Of a stretch of 64,000 bases of DNA, positions 43,339 through 51,350 are shown in pieces. The stretch's first letter is position 1. Each line of letters begins with the position of its first letter. Under the pieces are notes generated by a model, which saw nothing but the letters and a program-made list of their open reading frames with translations, searched no databases and was not told the DNA's origin. The position numbers and the translations under genes were made by a program. Source of the stretch: Aquificota bacterium (lineage in GTDB: Bacteria > Aquificota > Aquificia > Aquificales > Aquificaceae); assembly GCA_018771605.1 (NCBI GenBank), contig CP076324.1, positions 248,001-312,000 on the forward strand, given 5' to 3'.

Positions 43339-44834
43339 TCCTGCCGAGGGTTTAGGATATCCTCAAGGAACTCCTTGTAATAAGGATTTCCCTTGAGAAT
43401 ATCCAGGGGAGCACTCTTACACCCCTTTAGTCTCTCAAGGTGCCTCTTAATCAACACCTTAAGGAGTTGCTTTTTCGGCAGATTTAGATTAAACTCCCTG
43501 AGAGAACTTCTCTCAAGGAGATTTTTAGCACTATTCACTTGTGCATTTATCTTCTTACCACAAAATTTACACTCAAATTCTTGCGTACTTTTCCTATTCT
43601 TTTTATCTACATACCCACAACAACTACACTCCTGACTTGAATAAGCAGGATTAACTTCTACTATTTCTATACCATATAGCTGATGCAACCTCTCCAACTT
43701 CTCCTTTAAATAACGCTTACCAAAGTTTTGAATAAGCCTATTCATTCTCTTTGATAGTTCAGGACTTCTAAAGTCAAGCTTTTCTACAATAATCATCTTT
43801 GGCTTGTAAAGGTTAACAAGTCTATTCAACAGTCTATTTATTTCGTTCTTAAGAAACTCCCTCAACTTTTTCACATACTTTCTATACTTACTATCTCGAC
43901 TTAGTAACCCTTCATTCCTTTGAATATAAGCCATCCGTTTAACAATTTTCTCATCCATCTTCTTTAGAAAATCAAAAAATTGCCTGCCCATTAACTCTCC
44001 AGTGTTTGTAGCAATCAATGGATTTAGCCCTAAATCTATAGCTACTTTTTCCGTTAACGGTATGTATTCTCTCTTCTTTAACTGCTTCACTATTCTAAAC
44101 TCTATATTCCCAGTATCATCCTCAACCACTTGACAATAATTTAAAAACTCCCCCTCTACCTTCTCTGCATATGTATTTGCTCTAAGAGGCATATAGACTG
44201 GTTTTCCTTTTTCTAATGTAGCAACCTTTATCCAATAATCGAAAGATTTAGCACCATTTTCCTTCTTTTTACTTATCTCTACAACCTTCCCGTCTAAATG
44301 CATTGAAATATTCTCAAACCGGGGCTTCCTATTCTTCTTGAGCAAATGCTTAAATATCTTTTTTGCCAATTTCTTGTGAAACTCTGAAACCTTAACTATC
44401 TTTTTCTCCAACCCATTATCTCTTCTATCATAAACCTCTATCTCATCGTTATCATAGATAAGCCAACCCTTTACATTATTAAGTGCAAGCAAAATTAATT
44501 TATCCTCTCTCCTTAAACTCGAATTAAACACAATGTTAGCAAATTGTCGTTGAATGTTAGCTATATACCCTGCTAATATACTATACACTTGCCATAAACA
44601 CACATACTTATAGCGTTCTGATAACTGGCTTGGAATGTGCTTGATATTCAGAGACTTTCTATGCGGAAGCCTTCCAAAACGAAAGAACTGGTTCCAAAGA
44701 TATTCCGATATATCCTCAGCTGTTTTTCTGTATTCTTTTAAAACCCTTCTAACTTTTTCCAGTTTACCCTTATTTGCATAATTCACAAACAAATAAGAAC
44801 CAAATATTCTGTCTTCACTAACTTCACTCATCAT
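43323..44834 (-). CDS. tnpB: IS607 TnpB with altered RuvC-III motif
   Basis: A 503-residue TnpB-family protein. RuvC-I is KVAIDLGLNP (D267), RuvC-II is IIVEKLDFRS (E351). A full zinc finger follows: CSCC at 403-406 and CKFC at 422-425. In RuvC-III the family normally reads A-D-x-N-A-A-x-N; here it is NAQVNSAKN, with Gln432 (codon CAA) in place of the catalytic Asp. The protein may therefore bind guide RNA and DNA without cutting, unless another acidic residue substitutes. It overlaps the serine recombinase gene by 11 bp, forming an IS607-type pair. No stop or frameshift is present. Confidence 0.85.
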   Translation of the reverse strand: MMSEVSEDRIFGSYLFVNYANKGKLEKVRRVLKEYRKTAEDISEYLWNQFFRFGRLPHRKSLNIKHIPSQLSERYKYVCLWQVYSILAGYIANIQRQFANIVFNSSLRREDKLILLALNNVKGWLIYDNDEIEVYDRRDNGLEKKIVKVSEFHKKLAKKIFKHLLKKNRKPRFENISMHLDGKVVEISKKKENGAKSFDYWIKVATLEKGKPVYMPLRANTYAEKVEGEFLNYCQVVEDDTGNIEFRIVKQLKKREYIPLTEKVAIDLGLNPLIATNTGELMGRQFFDFLKKMDEKIVKRMAYIQRNEGLLSRDSKYRKYVKKLREFLKNEINRLLNRLVNLYKPKMIIVEKLDFRSPELSKRMNRLIQNFGKRYLKEKLERLHQLYGIEIVEVNPAYSSQECSCCGYVDKKNRKSTQEFECKFCGKKINAQVNSAKNLLERSSLREFNLNLPKKQLLKVLIKRHLERLKGCKSAPLDILKGNPYYKEFLEDILNPRQDLTLS

Positions 44835-45411
44835 CTTGAATTACCCTCATTATCTCCTCTGTTTTTTTCTTTGCTCTTCTAAGTCCATATAACCTTGCTG
44901 AAAAGCTATAAACTATTGAAACCAAATCCTGTATCAAATCTGTTTTATCATCATCCGCTTCATTTACTATTTCAATCCTTCTACCAGTGCTTTCAAGCCA
45001 TCCTTTGATGTAAGTAAAACCAAATCTTGTAAGCCTATCCTTATGTTCCACAAGTAGAATTTTATAATCATTTTGATTAAGTAGCTTCATTAATTTAGGT
45101 CTTGCATCATTAACGCCTGACCCTATTTCCTTTACAACATGCTTTATATGATATCCTCTCGCTACAGCATACTCCTTCAACCTCTCAGCCTGCCTTTCTA
45201 AATTATCCTTACTTGCATGATCCGATACTCTACAATAAATCGCAACTGTATTATCATCGCTAATTATGTTTTTATTAACACAATCATCCTCTAAAACTAT
45301 AATACTTCCCGTAGGCAACTTTACAGCATTTGGAATTTGCCCTTTTCGATACATCCTCCAAGCTGTCTTATAGCTTATCCCTAATTTCTTTGCCCACTGT
45401 GATAACTTCAT
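44824..45411 (-). CDS. tnpA: IS607-family serine recombinase TnpA
   Basis: A 195-residue protein. An N-terminal MerR-like helix-turn-helix (MKLSQWAKKLGISYKTAWRMYRKGQIP) precedes a serine recombinase domain with VAIYCRVSD, holding the nucleophilic Ser, then ERQAERLKEYA and LLVEHKDRLTRFGF. This order, DNA-binding domain first, is that of IS607 transposases, which recombine at short core dinucleotides without target duplication. The frame extends upstream to 45459, but MKLSQW at 45411 is the natural start. It is translated just ahead of tnpB. Confidence 0.92.
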   Translation of the reverse strand: MKLSQWAKKLGISYKTAWRMYRKGQIPNAVKLPTGSIIVLEDDCVNKNIISDDNTVAIYCRVSDHASKDNLERQAERLKEYAVARGYHIKHVVKEIGSGVNDARPKLMKLLNQNDYKILLVEHKDRLTRFGFTYIKGWLESTGRRIEIVNEADDDKTDLIQDLVSIVYSFSARLYGLRRAKKKTEEIMRVIQDDE

Positions 45412-45494
45412 AAGAACAATGTAAAACAAAAAGGAAAATTTGTCAATAGATTTACCCAAAAGGACATTAAATTAAAAACAAATTTCAAGACCTT

Positions 45495-46160
45495 ATGGTT
45501 TCCTACATGAGAGCCAGCAACATACCATATGGACTCTTCGCCATGCACGATATAGAAACCGAACAAAGAAGAAAAAAAGGCTTCTTAAGGAACAGGATAA
45601 CCATCACTTTCTACGAAAAGCCCAAATTCTATGCCATCATTAAAGATGCGGGCGTAGGACAGCATCTGGGCTACGGATACTACCTTATAGAAGAGGGGCA
45701 ATTTAACGACTTTATAAAAAACAGAACTTATCTTGACCAAACATCAAGGTCAGGCTGGAGCTTCTTTGGCAACCTCTTCTTCTTTGCAATTACCGCTGCT
45801 GTTGCCGCCTTTGCCCTACCTGCACTGGGAATAGGAGGGCTGGCAGCAGGGACGGGGTCAATGACAGGATCCTTCTTCGCCCCCGTTTTCCTTTCTACCT
45901 TTGGAGTTCAGGTTGGCATGTATGCTATAAGGATTGGTAGCACTGGAGCCACTACAACGGGTCCGTGGAACGCTCTTCTTGCTCCTGCCAATTACGAAAG
46001 GATAAATGGCGTAAATAATCCTGGCACCAATGCACTGAGAAACAAGATTGCTAACGAAAACGAAGATAATGGTTCTCTCTCTGGTTTCAGAGAGGCGTGG
46101 CACGTCCGCAAGTCTCAGGAAAGCTCTACGAGGGCTCCTGCTTACTTCTATAACTACTGA
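45495..46160 (+). CDS. Unknown protein with hydrophobic hairpin, island cargo
   Basis: A 221-residue protein I do not recognise. A soluble N-terminal part (about 1-85) with YEKPKFYAIIKDAGVGQHLGYGYYLIEE is followed by two Gly/Ala-rich hydrophobic segments (about 95-120 and 128-150), then a polar C-terminus rich in Asn and Gly. It begins 15 bp from the presumed end of the IS607 element and has no clear ribosome binding site, so its 5' end may have been cut by the insertion. The 3' end overlaps a ribbon-helix-helix gene on the other strand. A viral or plasmid membrane protein is possible but unproven. Confidence 0.5.
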   Translation: MVSYMRASNIPYGLFAMHDIETEQRRKKGFLRNRITITFYEKPKFYAIIKDAGVGQHLGYGYYLIEEGQFNDFIKNRTYLDQTSRSGWSFFGNLFFFAITAAVAAFALPALGIGGLAAGTGSMTGSFFAPVFLSTFGVQVGMYAIRIGSTGATTTGPWNALLAPANYERINGVNNPGTNALRNKIANENEDNGSLSGFREAWHVRKSQESSTRAPAYFYNY

Positions 46161-46281
46161 GTATCTCCGTAAGCAACAGAGAGAGGCTCTTACCCTCTCT
46201 TTCCGCCTTCTCATACAGCCAGTCCACAATATCCGCAGGCAACAAAGCCCCTATCCTCCTTAACTGCATCTTCGGAGACAT
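46126..46281 (-). CDS. Small ribbon-helix-helix-like DNA-binding protein
   Basis: A 51-residue protein, MSPKMQLRRIGALLPADIVD then WLYEKAEREGKSLSLLLTEIL. This has the length and pattern of a ribbon-helix-helix repressor: a short beta strand with basic residues, then helix A, a Gly-containing turn (REGKSLS) and helix B. The frame is open to 46317, but ATG 46281 fits the fold best. It converges with and overlaps the unknown ORF at 45495 by 35 bp. Such proteins often regulate plasmid or phage genes; its target is unknown. Confidence 0.55.
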   Translation of the reverse strand: MSPKMQLRRIGALLPADIVDWLYEKAEREGKSLSLLLTEILSSYRSKQEPS

Positions 46282-46366
46282 GGCTCTAAAACCTTTCCTG
46301 CCCCTTAACTGTCTCATAAAATGTATTTTACCACATTCTTATGACTGAGTATTTAGCAAAAGATAC

Positions 46367-46395
46367 TTGACAAAAGATGTTGCAGGAGTTATAAT
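46367..46395 (+). promoter_or_regulatory. Consensus sigma-70 promoter of the lipoprotein gene
   Basis: TTGACA (46367-46372), a 17-bp spacer and TATAAT (46390-46395) match the consensus exactly. An AAAGGAGG ribosome binding site follows before the ATG at 46427. It is the strongest promoter seen in the window and lies in the foreign island. Confidence 0.8.
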
Positions 46396-46426
46396 AACTA
46401 ATAGAAACCTGAAAGGAGGTTTGACC

Positions 46427-47137
46427 ATGAGGGGAGTTTTGGCAGTAGGACTTGCAGGAGTAGTAGCTTTGAGTGGGTGTGCTTACATGGTCACTGGCAA
46501 ATATGAGAACAGGGTGCCAGAGGATGAGCACAGGCAAATGCTAACAAGATACAAGGTTGACATGCAGGAAGTGAGCAAGGACTTTGAGGAAGTGAGCAAT
46601 CTGGCTCAGAAGAGGGTAAAGCAGTTGAAAACCGTAAACTACACATATCCTCTCTCTGTGGCTGTGCCCTTTGTTGGACCCACTGCGTGGTTTGTCTATA
46701 CGGGAACGGTAAAATACAACATGCAGAAGGACGCAGAGGAAAGAAGGACTGTAAGGATAAGGACGCTTTACGAGGACAGCTCCGTCAAGCTTGACAGGTG
46801 CGTCTTCAAGCGAGTGGTCTCTCAATCTCCTGAAATTGAGAGGGTGATTGTGGATAAAGTGGGTGTTGGAGAAGCTCAGAGTGTCTCTGGTCTTAAACTG
46901 GATGAGAAGGAAAAGGAGCAGGTTTTGAGGATACACTACCTGAAGCAGAGGATGCTTTACGAAGGAGAACTCTACGGAACTCATGCGGCAATCATGGAAA
47001 TAAGCAAGGATGGCAAGCCGATAAAGGCGGTGCTTGCCACAGGCACATTTGGAGTAGGATTGCCCCTTGTTTACGGAGAAGCCTTTAAGGAGCTTGCCAC
47101 TGCGTGTAAGAAGAAAGAAGAGGTCGGGGGTGAATAA
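46427..47137 (+). CDS. Predicted lipoprotein in the island
   Basis: A 236-residue protein with a lipoprotein signal: MRGVLAVGLAGVVALSGCAY, with the lipobox LSGC placing the lipidated Cys at residue 18. The mature part is charged and helical near the start and has a hydrophobic stretch (YPLSVAVPFVGPTAWFVYTG) near residue 75. No known domain is recognised. ATG 46427 is chosen for the AAAGGAGG site; it has a consensus promoter. It converges with the GspF-like gene with a 1-bp gap. It may belong to the same secretion or pilus system, which is only a guess from proximity. Confidence 0.75.
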   Translation: MRGVLAVGLAGVVALSGCAYMVTGKYENRVPEDEHRQMLTRYKVDMQEVSKDFEEVSNLAQKRVKQLKTVNYTYPLSVAVPFVGPTAWFVYTGTVKYNMQKDAEERRTVRIRTLYEDSSVKLDRCVFKRVVSQSPEIERVIVDKVGVGEAQSVSGLKLDEKEKEQVLRIHYLKQRMLYEGELYGTHAAIMEISKDGKPIKAVLATGTFGVGLPLVYGEAFKELATACKKKEEVGGE

Positions 47138-47138
47138 T

Positions 47139-48125
47139 TCACCCCCCTCTTGCCATCTGCTGGATTTTGTATAGCAGATAAAACATAAAGCCATACATGA
47201 CAATTATCACAGTGCCTGCGACTGTAAGTTTTATAAGGTTTAGCGTAGAAAAGAGAGAGTTAAGCAAGACTGAGCGCCTGCGTTCTACTTCAGAAGAGAG
47301 GTAGTTAAACAGGTCAAGGTTTCCTGTTTGAGCTACCGTCTTGAAAACTCCCTTCTCCACTTCGTTGAAAAGATTGCTCCTGGTAAAACTTTCAAAGCCC
47401 TTTTCTGGAAACAGTCTTGCCACAAGATGCATTCTGTAGCGGTCTCTGAAAAGCCTGTGGAGAATTCTGACTGCTTCCATCGGATTGGGAGCGGTAAGGA
47501 GCAGGGTAAAGACCACTGCCTTTTCGTTCTCCACAAGGAGTTTCCTGTAGGAAGGAATAAGAAAAAGCACTTTCCTGTGTAGCTTCAACACAAGAGCAAT
47601 TACCACTGGCAGAGAAAGAACAACAAATATCACAAACTTCTTGACAAAACTTGCCTGAAAGAAAAGGTTATACACAGTCCTTAAAAGAGCGTCCCTGCTT
47701 ATCCTCTCTGGCTCTCCTATGCCCGACATAAGATTGTTGACTACCACAGGCAGATAAAACATAGACGCCACCGCAAAAGCAATTACTATAAGAATTCCAA
47801 GTATCCACATGTCTCTGTCTATCTTTTTGTAAGTGTTTTCCACCTCCATGAGTTTTTCCAACTGCCTTATGGTGTTGTCAAGCCCCTCTTTTAATGCTCC
47901 AGCCTGCTCGTAAGCGGATAACTGCTCCGTCAGGTCCTTAGGAAAACCCGCAGAAAGTAAAGCAGTCCTTAATGATGAACCCGCACTCAGCCTCTTGCTT
48001 ATCTGTCTTGCCCACTCAGGAAAACCCACAGATAGCTCCGCTACCTTTGCCGCCTGCGACAAGTCCATTACCTCTAAAGCGTTGCTCAGAGCCTGCAAAT
48101 ATGAGTAAATGCTCTCCAGCTTCAT
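47139..48125 (-). CDS. GspF/PilC-like inner-membrane platform protein
   Basis: A 328-residue protein with the layout of type II secretion/type IV pilus platform proteins. A helical cytoplasmic domain (SAGSSLRTALLSAGFPKDLTEQLSAYEQAGALKEGLDN) is followed by a pair of membrane helices near 105-130 and 170-190. A second cytoplasmic domain is followed by a last membrane helix near 300-320. It is shorter and more divergent than standard GspF. It overlaps the upstream ATPase gene by 4 bp. No pilin or secretin gene accompanies it, so the system here is incomplete. Confidence 0.8.
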   Translation of the reverse strand: MKLESIYSYLQALSNALEVMDLSQAAKVAELSVGFPEWARQISKRLSAGSSLRTALLSAGFPKDLTEQLSAYEQAGALKEGLDNTIRQLEKLMEVENTYKKIDRDMWILGILIVIAFAVASMFYLPVVVNNLMSGIGEPERISRDALLRTVYNLFFQASFVKKFVIFVVLSLPVVIALVLKLHRKVLFLIPSYRKLLVENEKAVVFTLLLTAPNPMEAVRILHRLFRDRYRMHLVARLFPEKGFESFTRSNLFNEVEKGVFKTVAQTGNLDLFNYLSSEVERRRSVLLNSLFSTLNLIKLTVAGTVIIVMYGFMFYLLYKIQQMARGG

Positions 48126-49141
48126 CGCACCTTGTTAACTACTTCATCTATGGATACCTCCCCCTTCACCGCAAGCTCTATAGCTTTTTCTACCATGCTC
48201 CTGAAACCATACCTCTCCCTTACCAGTTCAAAACAGCTCCTGTAGTCAAAAACTTCCCTCCTCGCTATAGCCTTCTTTATCTCCTCATCATATACAGGTA
48301 AAAGCTCTATCACAAGCTCCTTCTCCTTCGTGCTACCTGAATAACCACACTGAGGACACCCCTCGTTGTAAACTACAACCACATCCTCCTTTATGCCAAA
48401 CAACATCTTCTCCGCCCTGGTCATCGGTCTTTGCTTCCTGCAGTAAGGACAGCTCTTCCTTAAAAGCCTCTGCCCCATAAACAACACACCATACTCAAGC
48501 ACGTCCTTCTCCTCTACACCCAAATCCACAAGCCTGCGTATAACCTCAAAAGCATTGTTGGCATGTATGGTGGAAAAAGTTAAATGCCCAGTGCCCGCAA
48601 GCTTTATAAGCGCCGACGCACTCACAGGGTCCCTCACCTCACCCACAAGACATACGTCCGGGTCTTCCCTCAATATGCCCTTTATTATCTCGTCAAAACT
48701 CATGTTCTGCGTTATCTGATGCTGCCACCATAAATAGTAGTTCTGATACTCTATAGGGTCCTCCACCGACACTATCTTCCTGTCAAGTGCGTTTATGGAG
48801 TTTAGTATGGCATACATGGTAGTGGTCTTGCCCGAAGAAGTAGGACCCGAAGTCAACACTATCCCATAACTCGCATCCCTCGCTATCCTTATAACGTCAT
48901 ATTCCTCATCACTCAAACCAAGCCTTGAAAGCGAATAAGAACTCCCGCTCCCCTTCCGTAATAGCCTCAAGACACACCTCTCGTTGGTATACTCCCCTAC
49001 CTCTACATACGGACTCGCAGGCATTACCACCACCCTCACGTCAAGCTCATCACCCGCAAAAACCATACTGAAAGAACCGTCCTTCCTCCTGTCCCTCGGC
49101 TCACCCGCCCTGTTTATCCTCGCCTTTATCGCATTTATCAA
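48122..49141 (-). pseudogene. GspE/PilB-type secretion ATPase, 5'-truncated
   Basis: A 339-codon reading frame with a complete ATPase core: Walker A GPTSSGKTTTMYAILN, Asp box EDPIEY, Walker B LREDPDVCLVGEVRD, His box STIHANN, and the zinc motif CPYCRKQ...CPQCGYSG. The frame opens (TTG at 49141) in the middle of the usual N-terminal domain; the family normally has 150 or more residues before this point. Just upstream the sequence becomes a PAP2 phosphatase gene in another frame. It is therefore most likely a fragment cut at the island edge, though the core might still be made. Confidence 0.75.
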
Positions 49142-49493
49142 AGACTTCTATAAGACATAGGGCAATGCTCATTGCCATGGCAGAGTCTCCAGAAGGGAAG
49201 GATTTTAGATGTAGGTCCTCTAAGGCATAAACCTTTGGAAGGACAGCAGGAGGCCTTTTTGCCCTTATGGTATACTTTAGTGCTTTTACGATAATAGTTT
49301 GTAAAACCATTACAAAAAGATACTTTGGAAAGGCTTTTTCCAAAAAGATGAAAAACAATGCACCAACAAAGGCGACAAACCAGCCTTTTCCAAAAAGATG
49401 AAAGTATCTGTAAAAGAGGTCCAAAAAGGTACGTCTGTTATAGTTCATAAGATAGAAAAGCCTATGGTTAAAAGGAGTATTTCCTATGTCCAC
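49101..49493 (-). pseudogene. PAP2-family phosphatase, 3'-truncated by the island
   Basis: A 130-codon fragment. It has the first PAP2 motif ALKYTIRAKRPPA and the second LKSFPSGDSAMAMS (Asp where most have His). The third motif (SR...H...D) is missing. After FDK the frame continues about 12 residues into island sequence and stops. Membrane helices are visible near residues 40-70. Such enzymes dephosphorylate polyprenyl or lipid phosphates. A plausible 3' remnant sits at 41609-41660. The start overlaps the upstream gene by 10 bp. Confidence 0.75.
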
Positions 49494-49909
49494 TTATAGA
49501 CTATCTTACCCCTGCTTACCTCCTCTGGCACAAGCACCACCTTTTGGTCGCTCATAAAAGAGACAAAGCCTTCTATTAGCCCTGCAAAGAAGTAAATTAC
49601 AGGAGAGTTCATAAGGTCGTTGCCCACTATGGCATCGGTAAATATGTCCTCTTCCGCTATCACCTTATCCCCTTCCATCCTTATTGATTTGGCAAAGCCA
49701 AGGTCCTCAAGTATGATGCAGGACCTTCTTAGGGCTTCTTCCTTTTGCAAAACTTCTGGAAAATGCCCTATTAGACTCTCTAAAAGTCTTGGCCCTGCTT
49801 GCTTTCCAGCATCGCGCATTACAGCCTTTGCTCCCTTGTCTCCTATAAGGTTCTTTACACCCTCCGCCATATTTACAATGGCAAGCAGTAGTATGTCTGC
49901 GTCAATCAT
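49484..49909 (-). CDS. Hypothetical protein, weakly V4R-like
   Basis: A 141-residue soluble protein. The N-terminal half is helical (MIDADILLLAIVNMAEGVKNLIGDKGAKAVMRDAGKQAG). The C-terminal half (VIYFFAGLIEGFVSFMSDQKVVLVPEEVSRGKIVYKW) faintly resembles the end of 4-vinyl-reductase (V4R) ligand-binding domains, but the Cys ligands of that family are missing. It overlaps the PAP2 fragment by 10 bp and was probably the gene before PAP2 in one operon. Function unknown. Confidence 0.6.
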   Translation of the reverse strand: MIDADILLLAIVNMAEGVKNLIGDKGAKAVMRDAGKQAGPRLLESLIGHFPEVLQKEEALRRSCIILEDLGFAKSIRMEGDKVIAEEDIFTDAIVGNDLMNSPVIYFFAGLIEGFVSFMSDQKVVLVPEEVSRGKIVYKWT

Positions 49910-49988
49910 GTTATTTACCCCCAGTTTATTATACTTGATGGCCTTTGGTAAAACTGATTAGTTTTTCTTATAAAAGCTATAAGCTTTT

Positions 49989-51350
49989 TTAACCTACCAC
50001 TTCATAGACCCTTCCCCTGAACTTGGCACCAAGGGATCTGGCAAGCTCCTCTGTTTTTTTCATATCCACCCCATCATAATCCACAGCTGTGGCCACAACC
50101 TCAAAACCTTCCTTAAGGGCCTCTTTTATAAAGTCTATAACCATTTCAAAGGCATTGACCTGTGCTGGCCTGCATACCCTATCATAAGTTTCCTTATCTG
50201 GCGCATTAAGGCTTACAGACCAAACATCCACTAATCCCTTTAGCTCTTTTAGCTTCTCCCTTGGTAAGAAGGTAAACATAAGGCCGTTAGTATCCACCCT
50301 TACCCTTCCACCCCTTTCCTTTACCCACTTGGCTATCTCTTTTAGGGCAGAAAACCTTAAAGTAGGCTCTCCATATCCACAAAAGACTATCTCCTCATAT
50401 TTCTTTGGGTCTCCTATCTCCCTTATTACCTCTTCCACGCTTGGGTCCCTTGAGACCCAAACCCAGTAGCCCTTTACCATAAAGTTCCTTTCCCTTTCCC
50501 TTTGACAGAAGGCGCAGTGAAGGTTGCACTTATTGGTAAGGTTTATATAAAGCTTGTTGTTTATTACGTAGGTTATTGTCTCCTTTTTTCCGTTTATGAG
50601 GTTAAACAGAAGCTTGGCGTTTTCTGAAGTCATCCTCTCCACATCTTCAAAGGAGCTGTTGGGTATTAGCTGGGCCAAAACCTCTGCCGTATACCTTATG
50701 TATGGTGGTTTGTTGGGCTTTCCTCTCACAGGCTGGGGTGCCAAAAAGGGGGCGTCCGTCTCTATCAAAAGCCTATAGGTAGGCGTCTTTTTTACCACTT
50801 CCCTGAGGGCTTGGGCATTGGGGTATGTGATTATGCCAGAGTAGGATATATAAAAGCCAAGGTCCACGCACGCCTTCATAAACTCATAGGACCCTGTAAA
50901 GCAATGCATCACACCACCCACTTCATAGGCCTTTTCTTCCCTCAAGATCCTGATAGTTTCCTCTTCTGCATCCCTTGAGTGGACCACAATGGGAAGGCCA
51001 AGCTCCCTTGCTATGGCTATCTGTCTTCTAAAGACCTCTTCCTGCCTTTTCCTGTCTGAATACTCCTTATAAAAATCAAGGCCCATCTCGCCAAGGGCCT
51101 TAACCTTTGGATGCTTAGTTGCCAGCTCCTTTAGCCATTCAAAATCCTCTTCCCTTACCTTGTCCGCCTCGTGGGGATGGAAGCCTATGGCGCAAAAGAC
51201 ATGGTCCTTTTCTTCCGATAGCCTTATGGCATTCTTTATGGTCTTCCTATCATAGCCTACGGTAATAAGGCACTCTAAGCCCTCATCTTTTAGCGTCTCT
51301 TCCAAATCTTCCTTCTTCAAAAGGTCAAGGTGGCAATGGGTGTCTATCAT
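49989..51350 (-). CDS. TatD metal-dependent hydrolase fused to a radical SAM domain
   Basis: A 453-residue fusion. Residues 1-255 are TatD: MIDTHCHLDLL, AIGFHPHEADKV, LGEMGLDFYKEY, VVHSRDAEEET, VMHCFTGSYEF and LIETDAPFLAP cover all metal ligands. Residues 262-453 are a radical SAM protein with NLTNKCNLHCAFCQRE (CXXXCXXC) and FCGYGEPTLR. The second half resembles the group annotated as TatD-nuclease-associated radical SAM proteins, usually separate genes. TatD is a 3'-5' exonuclease or aminoacyl-type hydrolase; the SAM-dependent reaction is not known. The single frame is uninterrupted. Confidence 0.9.
   Translation of the reverse strand: MIDTHCHLDLLKKEDLEETLKDEGLECLITVGYDRKTIKNAIRLSEEKDHVFCAIGFHPHEADKVREEDFEWLKELATKHPKVKALGEMGLDFYKEYSDRKRQEEVFRRQIAIARELGLPIVVHSRDAEEETIRILREEKAYEVGGVMHCFTGSYEFMKACVDLGFYISYSGIITYPNAQALREVVKKTPTYRLLIETDAPFLAPQPVRGKPNKPPYIRYTAEVLAQLIPNSSFEDVERMTSENAKLLFNLINGKKETITYVINNKLYINLTNKCNLHCAFCQRERERNFMVKGYWVWVSRDPSVEEVIREIGDPKKYEEIVFCGYGEPTLRFSALKEIAKWVKERGGRVRVDTNGLMFTFLPREKLKELKGLVDVWSVSLNAPDKETYDRVCRPAQVNAFEMVIDFIKEALKEGFEVVATAVDYDGVDMKKTEELARSLGAKFRGRVYEVVG

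Larger units (their letters stand above)
43310..45480 (-). mobile_element. IS607-type insertion sequence (approximate limits)
   Basis: Contains tnpA (serine recombinase) and tnpB in the usual overlapping order, both open and undamaged. IS607 elements lack terminal inverted repeats, so limits are set only by the flanking genes: a hairpin cluster near 43320 and the A/T-rich stretch before the ORF at 45495. The element abuts a second TnpB-only element on its 3' side. Confidence 0.7.
41658..49145. mobile_element. Composite genomic island of about 7.5 kb
   Basis: Bounded on one side by the GT39 tandem duplication (41657) and on the other by the junction between a PAP2 fragment and a beheaded GspE gene (about 49140-49150). 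Contains two TnpB-type genes, a serine recombinase, and cargo genes unlike the compact core genes around them. Cargo genes at 46427-49141 use more G/C-rich codons and standard leaders. Gene fragments at both edges indicate insertion plus rearrangement. Exact edges are approximate. Confidence 0.65.

Noticed and set aside
45858-46229. 123-codon minus-strand ORF opposite the unknown island protein
   Set aside because: It is antisense to a longer frame, rich in Arg/Ser by composition, and has no ribosome binding site; the RHH gene in another frame is more credible.
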